From positions 1-64,000 of the forward strand of contig NZ_JRJG01000030.1 of NCBI RefSeq assembly GCF_000759435.1: a stretch of 64,000 nucleotides of DNA, read 5' to 3'. Each line of letters starts with the position of its first letter. Position 1 is the stretch's first letter. The notes beneath the pieces were generated by a model. It was not told the origin of the DNA, made no database searches, and saw only the letters and a list, made by a program, of their open reading frames with translations. Below, in pieces: positions 50,558 through 59,647 of the stretch. Source of the stretch: Hoeflea sp. BAL378. Lineage in GTDB: Bacteria; Pseudomonadota; Alphaproteobacteria; Rhizobiales; Rhizobiaceae. Both the position numbers and the translations under genes were made by a program.

Positions 50558-52363
50558 ATGATCAAACCGATCCTCTCCATCAAAGATCTCAGCGTCGCGT
50601 TCCGCGCCGGCGACCAGTGGCGCAATGTCGTGCGCGACGTGAGCTTTGACATCGGGCCAAGGGAAACGGTCGCGCTGGTCGGCGAATCCGGGTCGGGCAA
50701 GAGCGTGACGGCGATGTCCGTCATGCGGCTGCTTTCGCCGAGCAATGCCCGCGTCACTGGCCAGGTCGACTTCGAGGGACAGGACCTGTTGGCCCTGCCG
50801 TTGCAGGCGATGCAGTCCATCCGTGGCAACCGCATCGGCATGATCTTCCAGGAACCGATGACCTCGCTCAATCCGGTCCTCAAGATCGGCCAGCAGATTA
50901 CCGAGGTGCTCGTGCATCACCGTGGCATGTCGAAGACGCAGGCAGAGGCGGAGGCGGTGCGCCTTCTCGAAAAGGTCCGCATTCCCTCGGCAAAATCGCG
51001 CCTCAACGAGTATCCGATGAACTTTTCGGGCGGCATGCGCCAGCGCGTGGTGATTGCCATCGCGCTTGCCTGCGATCCGAAGCTTCTGATCGCCGACGAA
51101 CCGACCACGGCGCTCGACGTGACCATTCAGGCCCAGATCCTCGAGCTCATCAAGACGCTTCAGGACGAAGAGGGCATGTCGGTGCTGTTCATCACCCACG
51201 ACATGGGCGTGGTGGCCGAAATCTCGGACCGCACCATCGTGATGTATCGCGGCGAGCAGGTGGAAACCGGGACGACGGTGGACATTTTCGCGGGCGCCAA
51301 GCATCCCTACACCCGCGCGCTCCTGTCCGCGGTTCCGCAACTGGGCTCGATGACGGGCAAGGACCGCCCGCTGCGCTTCCCGCAGGTGGAAATGGCGACC
51401 GGCGAAATCCGGCCGGTGAAGCCGACCAAGGACACGGTCAAGCGCGACGAGCCGTCGATCCTGAAGGTCGACAATCTCGTCACCCGCTTTCCGATCAAGG
51501 CCGGTTTCCTGCGCAGGACCATCGGCCGTATTCATGCGGTCGAAGGGGTCTCGCTGGAGCTGAAGCAGGGCGAGACCCTCTCGCTGGTCGGGGAATCGGG
51601 CTGCGGCAAGTCGACCACAGGACAATCGATCATCCGCCTGACCGAGCCTGTCTCCGGGGATGTGCGCATTGACGGCAAGAATGTCATCACGGCCGGCCGG
51701 TCCGAACTCGCCGGCATCCGCCGCGAAGCACAGATGATCTTTCAGGACCCGTTCGAGAGCCTCAATCCGCGCATGCGCATCGGCGAAGCGATTGCCGAGC
51801 CGATTGTCGCCCACGACCTGGCCGGTCAGGCCGATGCCCAGAAGCGGGTCGGCGACCTTCTGGAGCGCGTCGGGCTCTCCGCCTCCATGGGCGATCGGTT
51901 CCCGCACGAATTCTCCGGCGGCCAGCGCCAGCGGGTCTGTATCGCGCGGGCGCTCGCGCTGGAGCCGAAGCTGCTGATTGCAGACGAGGCGGTGTCCGCG
52001 CTGGACGTTTCTGTGAAAGCCCAGGTGATCAACCTGCTGCTGGACCTGCAGGAGGAGTTCGGCCTTGGCTATCTCTTCATCAGTCACGACATGGCCGTCG
52101 TCGAGCGCATCAGCCACCGGGTGGCGGTCATGTATCTCGGCGAGATCGTCGAAATCGGGCCGCGGCAGGCGGTGTTCGAAAATCCGCAGCACGACTACAC
52201 AAAGCGCCTGATGGCCGCCGTGCCGATCGCCGATCCGACGCGCCGGCAAACGCGCCGCATTTCCAGCGACGAGATCAAGAGCCCGTTCCGGCCGGCCGAT
52301 TTCGTCCCGCCGAAACGCCTCTACACCGAGGCGGGTGAAGGCCATTTTGTCCAGGTTTCATAA
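50558..52363 (+). CDS. ABC transporter ATPase, fused DppD-DppF (GsiA-like) type
   Basis: A 601-residue protein with two complete ATP-binding cassettes: Walker A GESGSGKS (near 43), signature FSGGMRQR (near 156) and ADEPTTALD; then GESGCGKST (near 345), FSGGQRQR (near 452) and ADEAVSALD. The second Walker B ends in EA instead of the common EP, seen also in related fused ATPases. It is the last gene of the LysR-controlled operon, 3 bases after the DppC-type gene. Confidence 0.9.
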   Translation: MIKPILSIKDLSVAFRAGDQWRNVVRDVSFDIGPRETVALVGESGSGKSVTAMSVMRLLSPSNARVTGQVDFEGQDLLALPLQAMQSIRGNRIGMIFQEPMTSLNPVLKIGQQITEVLVHHRGMSKTQAEAEAVRLLEKVRIPSAKSRLNEYPMNFSGGMRQRVVIAIALACDPKLLIADEPTTALDVTIQAQILELIKTLQDEEGMSVLFITHDMGVVAEISDRTIVMYRGEQVETGTTVDIFAGAKHPYTRALLSAVPQLGSMTGKDRPLRFPQVEMATGEIRPVKPTKDTVKRDEPSILKVDNLVTRFPIKAGFLRRTIGRIHAVEGVSLELKQGETLSLVGESGCGKSTTGQSIIRLTEPVSGDVRIDGKNVITAGRSELAGIRREAQMIFQDPFESLNPRMRIGEAIAEPIVAHDLAGQADAQKRVGDLLERVGLSASMGDRFPHEFSGGQRQRVCIARALALEPKLLIADEAVSALDVSVKAQVINLLLDLQEEFGLGYLFISHDMAVVERISHRVAVMYLGEIVEIGPRQAVFENPQHDYTKRLMAAVPIADPTRRQTRRISSDEIKSPFRPADFVPPKRLYTEAGEGHFVQVS

Positions 52364-52808
52364 GACCTTGTGTTGGGTACCGGGCCGCAGCGCGGCCGGC
52401 GCAGCGGGCGCATCCGCGTCCCGATCGCCGGCGCGCAGGCCGGAACCCGGCGGCTGATCGTCTGATGGTCGATCTCCAAACCGCGGCCACGGAACATGAC
52501 CTCCGGATCGCGACGGCCGGGCCGACAGTGCAGATGCCCGGCAACCGCCTGCACCAAGGCTACTTCCCGGAATACCGTCTCTCGACATCGTCCCGCGACC
52601 GGCGCGGCAACGCCGTTTGCAGTGCGCGCCCGACCTTCGACGCCATGCGGTTGAGCGCAGTGATCCTGCGCTTCGATCCACTCCTTGGATCGTTGGAGCT
52701 TCGATCTGAATTGGCTCGGCGCGCAGCGGTTCGGTATCAGATGGGGTGAGGCCGCATCGCAAACAGCAGTCCGGCACGCCAGAAGACATCCACGCGGAGC
52801 ACCGAGCC
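52364..52808 (-). pseudogene. Intergenic region with degenerate IS6-like transposase fragment
   Basis: On the minus strand, about 52570-52384 reads VMFRGRGLEIDHQTISRRVP followed by PAIGTRMRP and a basic stretch. This resembles the MMAERGxxVDHxTIxRWV region of IS6/IS26-type transposases, with many substitutions (SRRVPACAP for the usual YRWVQRFAP). No start, DDE residues or terminal repeats are seen. The rest of the region, to the acyl-CoA synthetase start at 52809, shows nothing I recognise. Confidence 0.4.
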
Positions 52809-54725
52809 ATGAGCCGTTATCACGACACATACGCCCGCTGGCGTGACGATCCTGAGAGCTTCTGGGCGGAAGCGGCTGCGGAGATCGACTGGTTTCGGCC
52901 GGCCGACACGGTATTTGACCCCGAGCAAGGACCGTTCGGCGCCTGGTTTGCCGGTGCGCTCTGCAACACCTGCCACAACTGCGTCGATCGCCACGTCCAG
53001 GCCGGCAACGGCGACCGGATTGCCGTCCGCTACGACAGCCCCGTGACCGGCAAGCAGGGCAATTATTCTTTCGACCGTCTGTTGCGCGAAGTCTCGGCGC
53101 TTGCTGCCGTCATGCGGCAACGCGGGGTCGGCAAGGGCGATCGTGTCCTGATCTACATGCCGATGGTGCCCGAAGCGCTGGTGGCGATGCTGGCCTCCGC
53201 GCGGCTGGGCGCCGTGCATTCGGTCGTCTTCGGCGGATTTGCGGCGGAGGAACTGGCGTTGCGCATCGAAGATGCGACCCCCAAGCTCATTGTCTCCGCG
53301 TCGTGCGGGATCGAGACGCTTCGGGTGGTGGCCTACAAGCCGCTGCTGGACGCGGCGATCGCGCAATCGCAGCACAAGCCCGCGACATGCCTGATCCTGC
53401 AGCGCAAGGAGCACCCGTGCGCGCTGATCGACGGCCGCGACGAAGACTACGCCGCCTGCCTGGAGGCCGCGCTGGCCGCATCTGAAGGCACCGAATGCGT
53501 TCCGGTGGCGGCAACCGATCCGCTCTATATCCTCTATACCTCCGGCACGACCGGCAAGCCCAAGGGCGTCGTTCGCGACAATGGCGGCCACATGGTCGCC
53601 TTGAAATGGACAATGGCCCATCACTACGGGCTGGCGCCGGGAGAGACCTTCTGGGCCGCTTCCGACCTCGGCTGGGTCGTGGGGCATTCCTACATCTGCT
53701 ATGGGCCACTGCTTCATGGCTGCGCCACCGTGCTCTACGAGGGCAAGCCCGTGGGAACTCCGGATGCCGGCGCGTTCTGGCGCGTGATTGCCGAGCATGG
53801 CGTCGCCGCCCTGTTCACCGCGCCGACTGCGCTGCGCGCCATCCGCAAGGCCGATCCGGAAGGCAATTGCATCGCTGAGCACGACCTCAGCCGCTTCCGC
53901 ACCCTGTTCCTGGCCGGCGAGAGATCGGATCCGACGACGGTAAGCTGGGCCGAAGACAAGCTGCAACGACCCGTCGTCGATCACTGGTGGCAGACGGAAA
54001 CGGGATGGCCCATGAGCGGCAACCCGGTGGGCCTCGGCCTGCTGCCGGTCAAGCCCGGGTCTGCCGGCGTTCCGATGCCGGGCTACGATATCCGGGTGCT
54101 TGCCGACGACGGCACCGAAAAGCAGCCCGGCGAACTGGGCAACATCGTCTGCCGCCTGCCGCTGCCGCCGGCCGGTTTCACGGGCCTGTGGAACGCCGAG
54201 GGGCGATACCGCGAGACCTATTTCTCGGAATTTCCGGGCCACTACGCCACATCGGATGCCGGTTATCGCGACGCGGACGGATATGTCTTCATCATGGCGC
54301 GGACCGACGACGTCATCAACGTGGCGGGCCACCGGTTGTCGACCGGCGCGATGGAAGAGGTGATCGCCAGCCACCCCGACGTCGCCGAATGCGCCGTGAT
54401 CGGTCGCGCCGATCCCTTGAAGGGACAGCTTCCCCTGGGCTTTCTGGTGCTGACGGACGGCGCGAGCCGCGACGAGGGCGCGCTGGAACGCGAGATTGTC
54501 GCCTTGATGCGCAAGCGTATCGGCCCGGTTGCGGCATTCCGCAATGCGCTGATCGTGGCACGGCTGCCCAAGACACGTTCGGGAAAGGTCCTGCGCGGAA
54601 CCATGCAAAAGATCGCCGATGGCGTCAGCGTGGCGGTTCCGGCCGCCATCGAGGACCCCGAGGTTCTCGAGGAGATCCGCGCCGCGCTGGGGCGGTATGA
54701 CAGGGCGGCGGGGACCCAAGCATGA
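52809..54725 (+). CDS. AMP-forming acyl-CoA synthetase (acetyl/propionyl-CoA synthetase-like)
   Basis: A 638-residue adenylate-forming enzyme. The P-loop-like motif YTSGTTGKPKG is at 243-253, an SVVFGGFAAEEL segment near 138-149 matches short-chain acyl-CoA synthetases, and the C-terminal catalytic lysine lies in TRSGKVLRG. The size and the ACAS-type N-terminus (YARWRDDPESFWAEAA) fit acetyl- or propionyl-CoA synthetases. It activates a short carboxylic acid with CoA and ATP. Start ATG 52809 is used because upstream sequence is IS debris. It may head the operon with the enolase-superfamily gene. Confidence 0.88.
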   Translation: MSRYHDTYARWRDDPESFWAEAAAEIDWFRPADTVFDPEQGPFGAWFAGALCNTCHNCVDRHVQAGNGDRIAVRYDSPVTGKQGNYSFDRLLREVSALAAVMRQRGVGKGDRVLIYMPMVPEALVAMLASARLGAVHSVVFGGFAAEELALRIEDATPKLIVSASCGIETLRVVAYKPLLDAAIAQSQHKPATCLILQRKEHPCALIDGRDEDYAACLEAALAASEGTECVPVAATDPLYILYTSGTTGKPKGVVRDNGGHMVALKWTMAHHYGLAPGETFWAASDLGWVVGHSYICYGPLLHGCATVLYEGKPVGTPDAGAFWRVIAEHGVAALFTAPTALRAIRKADPEGNCIAEHDLSRFRTLFLAGERSDPTTVSWAEDKLQRPVVDHWWQTETGWPMSGNPVGLGLLPVKPGSAGVPMPGYDIRVLADDGTEKQPGELGNIVCRLPLPPAGFTGLWNAEGRYRETYFSEFPGHYATSDAGYRDADGYVFIMARTDDVINVAGHRLSTGAMEEVIASHPDVAECAVIGRADPLKGQLPLGFLVLTDGASRDEGALEREIVALMRKRIGPVAAFRNALIVARLPKTRSGKVLRGTMQKIADGVSVAVPAAIEDPEVLEEIRAALGRYDRAAGTQA

Positions 54726-54888
54726 TGTCCCGCACCGGTCTCGTTCCGAGCCACCGATACAATTTGTGGATCCATCGCAACAGTCTTGGAACTGGAGATT
54801 CCGCAAGATTGGATCACAGTCAGTCACAGGCACAGCAGCGCAAGAGGGCGGCGGCATGGCCGCGCACCGAGATCAGAGGCACTTCACG

Positions 54889-56100
54889 ATGACGAAAATC
54901 AGCAAGGTCGAGACACTCAGTTGTGACGCCGGCTGGCGCAATTACTATTTCTGCAAGGTGACGCTCGAGAACGGGACCATAGGCTGGAGCGAATACGACG
55001 AGGGCTTCGGGTCGCCAGGAGTCTCCGAGGTCATCGCAAAGCTTGGCAATCGTCTTGTCGGCCTGTCGGTGATGGACCATGAACGGTTTTATGCCGAGGC
55101 CTACTGCCTGATCCGGCCGGCGGCGGGCGGCATCGCCTCGCAGGGGATCGGCGCCATCGAGAATGCGCTTCTGGACGCCAAGGCCAAGGTGCTGGGCGTG
55201 CCCTGTTTCGAACTGCTGGGCGGGCGCATGCGGCCTGCCGTGCCGGTCTACTGGTCCCATTGCGCGTCCTGGAGGATCAACCACCCGCAGGTCTACGGCA
55301 ACCCGATCAAGACCCTCGACGGAGTCCGCCAGGCCGGCGCCGAGGCGCGCGAGAAAGGCTTCCGCGCAGCGAAAACGAACCTCTTCGCCCTCGACGACAA
55401 CCATGAAAACCCGAAATCCTGGCGTCCGGGCTTCGCTGCGCCCTTTCACCCCGAGCTCAATCCCACGCCGAAATTGCTGCGCAACCTGCGCCAGCATCTC
55501 GAGGCCATGATCGACGGAGCGGGTCCGGACGTCGAAATCCTGCTCGACCTCAATTTCAATTTCCGCACGGAGGGCTTCGTGCGCGCCCTGCAGGAGATCG
55601 CCGATCTGCCTCTGTTCTGGGTGGAGATCGACTCCTACAGCCCCGAAGCGCTGGCCTACATCCGCAGCCGCAGCCCGCATCCCATCAGCTCGGGCGAGAC
55701 CTTGATCGGCATCCGCGACTTCCTGCCGTTCTTTCGCGCCCAGGCCCTGGACGTCGCCATCGTCGACACCGTCTGGAACGGGGTCTGGCAGTCCATGAAG
55801 ATCGCCAATCTTGCCGAAGCCTTCGAAGTCAACGTCGCGCCGCACAATTTCTACGGCCACCTTTGCACGATGATGAATGCGCATTTCTGCTCGGCCATTC
55901 CGAACCTGCGGATCATGGAGCTCGACATCGATCGCACGCCGTGGGACGCGGACCTTTTCTCCGTCGTGCCGCAGGTCAAGGACGGAATGCTGCAGGTGCC
56001 GGATACGCCCGGCTGGGGGATCGAGCCGATCGAGGAACGCATCCTTGCCCGGCCGCCGCTCAAGGATGCCGGTCTGTTCCGGCCGCGGACCGCGGCCTGA
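54889..56100 (+). CDS. Enolase-superfamily (mandelate racemase/muconate lactonizing) enzyme
   Basis: A 403-residue protein. Metal ligands Asp220 (LLDLN), Glu246 (WVEID) and Glu270 (SSGET) are present, with acid/base candidates Lys162 (RAAKTN, where the family's KxK is KxN) and the Asp293/His319 pair (VDTVWN, APHNF). The pattern fits dehydratases or epimerases of acid sugars or hydroxy acids. Start ATG 54889 has AGAGG about 9 bases upstream; ATG 54856 is a possible longer start. Enolase-superfamily members need Mg2+. Confidence 0.82.
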   Translation: MTKISKVETLSCDAGWRNYYFCKVTLENGTIGWSEYDEGFGSPGVSEVIAKLGNRLVGLSVMDHERFYAEAYCLIRPAAGGIASQGIGAIENALLDAKAKVLGVPCFELLGGRMRPAVPVYWSHCASWRINHPQVYGNPIKTLDGVRQAGAEAREKGFRAAKTNLFALDDNHENPKSWRPGFAAPFHPELNPTPKLLRNLRQHLEAMIDGAGPDVEILLDLNFNFRTEGFVRALQEIADLPLFWVEIDSYSPEALAYIRSRSPHPISSGETLIGIRDFLPFFRAQALDVAIVDTVWNGVWQSMKIANLAEAFEVNVAPHNFYGHLCTMMNAHFCSAIPNLRIMELDIDRTPWDADLFSVVPQVKDGMLQVPDTPGWGIEPIEERILARPPLKDAGLFRPRTAA

Positions 56101-56142
56101 GAAATCCACCACAAGATCAACGCACTCAAACAGGAGAGAACC

Positions 56143-56481
56143 ATGCTGGACTGGAAAGAATATCGACGCGAAGTCAAAGGCCGCGTCGGCGACCTGGCGA
56201 AGGCCGCCCCGGAAGCAATGAAGGGCTATGTCGCGCTTGCGACTTCCGGCGACAAGGCGCAGCACCTCGACGGCAAGACCCGCGAACTGATTGCCTTGGC
56301 AGTGGCCGTGACCACCCATTGCGACGGCTGCATCGCCAGCCATGTCGAAGCGGCAATCAAGTACGGCGCGACCAAGGAGGAGCTGTCGGAGGCCCTGGGC
56401 GTCGCCATCGCGCTTAATGCCGGCGCGGCGCTGGTCTACTCGGCGCGCACGCTTGACTGTTTCGATCAAATGTCCGCGTAA
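56143..56481 (+). CDS. Carboxymuconolactone decarboxylase / AhpD-like protein
   Basis: A 112-residue helical protein with the AhpD-type redox motif Cys60-x2-Cys63 and His67 (THCDGCIASH). Members are alkylhydroperoxidase-like or decarboxylase enzymes, usually oligomeric. GGAGAG precedes ATG 56143. It lies between the enolase-superfamily enzyme and the TTT transporter; its peroxidase-type motif suggests detoxification more than carboxymuconolactone chemistry. Confidence 0.85.
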   Translation: MLDWKEYRREVKGRVGDLAKAAPEAMKGYVALATSGDKAQHLDGKTRELIALAVAVTTHCDGCIASHVEAAIKYGATKEELSEALGVAIALNAGAALVYSARTLDCFDQMSA

Positions 56482-56595
56482 GCGGTCGATCTTGGCTTGG
56501 CGCCGCCGCCGCTGACTGCAAGGAGAGGCAGTCTCGGCAACGCGGCCGCGGCGGCAGCCACGTCTCAAATCAGACTATCACCGGGAGGAAAAATC

Positions 56596-57540
56596 ATGAA
56601 TCGACTCACTGTCCTGCGTCTCGTGGCGGGCGCGACACTTGCCCTGAATGTAAGCGCGGCGATGGCCGCGGACTGGCCGGACGGACCGGTCCAGGTCGTG
56701 GTGCCCTTCGGCGCCGGCGGCGACACCGATTTCAATGCCAGAGTGTTGTCGAAATACCTCGAGCCGATCCTCGGGGTGGCGATGCCGGTGGTCAACGTCA
56801 CCGGCGCAGGCGGGACCATCGCCGCCCGTCAGGTCATGGGAGCCAAGCCCGACGGCCAAACCGTCCTGTTCTTCAACACGTCCTTTCTGGCAAGCACGGC
56901 GTCCGGAATGGCCGATTTCAGCTTCGAGGACTTCGACATGGTCGGCATTGCCGCCCAGGAGCCCGGCGCGGTGATCAGCGTGAACGGCCAAGCGCCCTGG
57001 AACACCATGAAAGAGCTCATGGACGCCACCAAGGCTGACCCCGGCGGCATCGACCTGACGACCAATACCGGCGCCACCACCTATCTGATCGGCAGCCAGC
57101 TCAATGGCGCGGGAGCCGAATTCAACTTCGTCGATGTCGGCGGCGCATCCGGCCGGCTCACGGCGATCCTTGGCGGCAATGTCGACGTTTCGCAGAACCC
57201 GATCGGCCAGGTGCTGCCCTATGCCCAGAACGGGGAGCTGAAAATCCTTGCCTCGCTGTCTTCGGAGCGCACCGACGTTCTGCCGGATGTCCCGACCCTG
57301 AAGGAACTGGGCTACGACATCGAGCTGCAGCTCGAATATTTCTACCTTTTCCCCAAGGGCGTTGATCCGGAGGTGATCAAGACCTTTGCCACCGCGATCC
57401 AGAAAGTCGTCGAGGAAGACGAGGGCTATGCGGGAGAAATCTACAAGGCCTTCTATCAGAAGCCCCACTGGCTGGACGCCGAGGCCGCCACGGCGCGCCT
57501 TCGCGAGGTGCTGGCGACCATGGAGAAGGTCGAGTTCTGA
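56596..57540 (+). CDS. Tripartite tricarboxylate transporter binding protein (TctC family)
   Basis: A 314-residue periplasmic receptor with a signal peptide (about 1-24, cleavage AMA-AD) and the TctC signatures VQVVVPFGAGGDTDFNAR and GGASGRLTAILGGNVDV. It starts at ATG 56596 with GGGAGG 8 bases upstream. It binds a carboxylate for the TctAB permease encoded downstream, and a strong hairpin (57548-57573) separates the two. Confidence 0.88.
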   Translation: MNRLTVLRLVAGATLALNVSAAMAADWPDGPVQVVVPFGAGGDTDFNARVLSKYLEPILGVAMPVVNVTGAGGTIAARQVMGAKPDGQTVLFFNTSFLASTASGMADFSFEDFDMVGIAAQEPGAVISVNGQAPWNTMKELMDATKADPGGIDLTTNTGATTYLIGSQLNGAGAEFNFVDVGGASGRLTAILGGNVDVSQNPIGQVLPYAQNGELKILASLSSERTDVLPDVPTLKELGYDIELQLEYFYLFPKGVDPEVIKTFATAIQKVVEEDEGYAGEIYKAFYQKPHWLDAEAATARLREVLATMEKVEF

Positions 57541-57547
57541 TCCGAAG

Positions 57548-57573
57548 CCGGTGCCCCGTCCCCGGGGCACCGG
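57548..57573 (+). promoter_or_regulatory. Strong hairpin between TTT binding-protein and permease genes
   Basis: CCGGTGCCCC (57548-57557) and GGGGCACCGG (57564-57573) form a 10-bp perfect stem with a 6-base loop and no long U run. It sits just after the tctC-like stop, where it could protect the upstream mRNA and lower permease expression. Confidence 0.7.
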
Positions 57574-57600
57574 TTCGATTTCTCCGAAGGAGGACTGCCC

Positions 57601-58086
57601 GTGACATCATCTGCTAGGGATCTGCTCTCTTCCATCCTGTTGTGCGCGCTGGGTGTCGCGGTCCATCTGGACGCGCGCACCATCGTGCCGCGTTTCAAGA
57701 CCGGCGTGGATTCGGGGCTCTTTCCCGAAGTCGTTTCGGCGGTGCTGGTCGTGATGGCCGCGATCATCGCCCTGTCGGCTGTCCGCGAGATGAGGCGCAA
57801 GCCTCCGGTCGACGGGGCGCCGGGGGAGCCGGCGGAGGAAGGGCCCGTCAACCGGGCCCGTGTCTGGGGCGCCGTCGCCGTGACGGCACTCTACATTGCG
57901 GCCATGCCGCTGACAGGCTTTCTTGCCGCGACGATGGTCTTCCTCTTTGCTCAAATGTGTCTGCTGGCCCAACCCAGCGAGCGGCGCTGGCTGGTGTTTG
58001 CGCTCGTCGCCGTCGTGGCGGCCATCGCGATTCACCTGATCTTCGTCCGCGGGTTCGGATTGCCGCTGCCACGCGGAATTTTCTAA
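57601..58086 (+). CDS. Tripartite tricarboxylate transporter small permease (TctB family)
   Basis: A 161-residue protein with four membrane segments typical of TctB (the first near 10-24, the last two near 110-155). The GTG start at 57601 follows a strong AAGGAGG. It forms the permease with the TctA protein encoded 9 bases downstream. Confidence 0.85.
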   Translation: MTSSARDLLSSILLCALGVAVHLDARTIVPRFKTGVDSGLFPEVVSAVLVVMAAIIALSAVREMRRKPPVDGAPGEPAEEGPVNRARVWGAVAVTALYIAAMPLTGFLAATMVFLFAQMCLLAQPSERRWLVFALVAVVAAIAIHLIFVRGFGLPLPRGIF

Positions 58087-58095
58087 GGACATGTC

Positions 58096-59613
58096 ATGAC
58101 CAACCTCTCGGGCATCCTTGACGTTCTGGCGCTTGGACCGCTTCTGGCCATTTTCGGAGGAGTGGCTCTCGGCATCGTCTTCGGATCGATCCCCGGCCTG
58201 ACGGCCACGATGGCCGTTGCCCTGTGCCTGCCGCTGACATTCGGCGTGGAGCCGGTCACCGCCTTGTCGCTGCTGGTCGGGCTTTACATCGGCGGCATCT
58301 CCGGAGGGCTGATCACCGCGATCCTGCTCAACATCCCCGGCACGCCATCCTCCATCGCCACTGCGTTTGACGGCTATCCGATGTCGCAGCGGGGCGAGGG
58401 CGGCAAGGCCCTGGGCATCGCCATCCTCTTCAGTTTCCTGGGCACGCTGGTCGGCTGCGCCGTCCTGTTTCTGGTCGCTCCCCCGCTGGCCCGCATCGCC
58501 TTGAAATTCGGCAGCTTCGAATATTTCGCCATCGCCGTCTTCGCGCTCACCCTGGTGGCCGGGCTTTCGGGCGGCAACATGGCCAAGGGAATCGTCAGCA
58601 CCCTGATCGGCCTGCTGGCCGCGATGATCGGCCTGGCCCCGGTCGACGCCTACACGCGGTTCACCTTCGGCCTGCCGGCGCTCGATGGCGGGCTGTCGCT
58701 CCTGCCGGTCCTGCTGGGGATGTTCGCGGTGTCGGAAGTGCTCAAATTCGCCGAGCAAACCCTACAGGGCCGAGTCGACCGGGCTCCGCGGTTCGCGATG
58801 ACGGGCTTTTTCGGGCTGACCGGCCCGGAGTTCCGCAGTTACCTGCCGAACTTCGCCCGCTCGAGCGCGATCGGCGTCGCAGTCGGGCTGTTGCCGGGTA
58901 TCGGCGCCGCCTCCTCCAATCTGCTGGCCTACATGGCGGCGCGGAGCGCCTCGCACGATCCCAAAAGCTTCGGCAAGGGCAATCCGCAGGGGCTCGTCGC
59001 TTCGGAAAGCGCGAACAATGCCGGGATCGGCGCCGCGATGGTCCCGTTGATGGCGCTCGGGATCCCTGGCGATTCGGTGACTGCGCTGATGCTCGGCGGA
59101 TTCCTCATCCACGGCATCCAGCCCGGCCCGCTGCTCTTTGCCACCAACGGCCCGCTGGTTTATTCGATCTTCACCGCCTTGGTGCTCGCCGCGGTGGTGA
59201 TGCTGGCGCTGGAATACTGGGGCATCCGCCTGTTCATCCGGATCCTGTCGGTGCCCAAGCACTATCTGCTGTCGATCGTGCTGGTCATGTGCGTGGTGGG
59301 CGCCTTCGCCGCCAACAATCGCATGTTCGATGTCTGGACGCTGTTCGCCTTCGGCCTGCTGGGCTATGCGATGCTGCGCTTCGACTATCCCTTCGCGCCG
59401 CTGATCCTGGGCTTCATACTGGGGCCGATGATCGAGGAGAACCTGCGCAGCGCGCTGATGTCGACCCGCGGAGATTTCCTGCCGATCCTTGAACGGCCGG
59501 TCGCGGCGATTTTCCTGGGATTGGCGGTCTGCTATCTCGTCGGCTATACAGTGAGCCGGATTGTCCGCATGCGCCGCGAACGCAAGTCCGGCCAGGCGGC
59601 GCGGCAGGAGTGA
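58096..59613 (+). CDS. Tripartite tricarboxylate transporter large permease (TctA family)
   Basis: A 505-residue polytopic protein with TctA landmarks: GSIPGLTATMAVAL near residue 33, LLNIPGTPSSIATAFDGYPM near 75-95, LLPGIGAASSNLLAY near 260 and a second half repeating the fold (GIPGDSVTALMLGGFLIHG). It uses a proton or sodium gradient to import the carboxylate bound by the TctC protein. Confidence 0.92.
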   Translation: MTNLSGILDVLALGPLLAIFGGVALGIVFGSIPGLTATMAVALCLPLTFGVEPVTALSLLVGLYIGGISGGLITAILLNIPGTPSSIATAFDGYPMSQRGEGGKALGIAILFSFLGTLVGCAVLFLVAPPLARIALKFGSFEYFAIAVFALTLVAGLSGGNMAKGIVSTLIGLLAAMIGLAPVDAYTRFTFGLPALDGGLSLLPVLLGMFAVSEVLKFAEQTLQGRVDRAPRFAMTGFFGLTGPEFRSYLPNFARSSAIGVAVGLLPGIGAASSNLLAYMAARSASHDPKSFGKGNPQGLVASESANNAGIGAAMVPLMALGIPGDSVTALMLGGFLIHGIQPGPLLFATNGPLVYSIFTALVLAAVVMLALEYWGIRLFIRILSVPKHYLLSIVLVMCVVGAFAANNRMFDVWTLFAFGLLGYAMLRFDYPFAPLILGFILGPMIEENLRSALMSTRGDFLPILERPVAAIFLGLAVCYLVGYTVSRIVRMRRERKSGQAARQE

Positions 59614-59647
59614 CGATGCCAGGGGGAGGGCCGTTCCGGTTTCACTG

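Noticed and set aside
49967-52345. 792-codon minus-strand frame
   Set aside because: Antisense of the fused ATPase and DppC-type permease genes, whose own motifs are complete; no domain on the minus strand.
52737-54857. 706-codon minus-strand frame
   Set aside because: Shadow of the acyl-CoA synthetase gene, which has a full adenylation motif set.
54820-56568. 582-codon minus-strand frame
   Set aside because: Shadow of the enolase-superfamily and AhpD-like genes; low-complexity composition.
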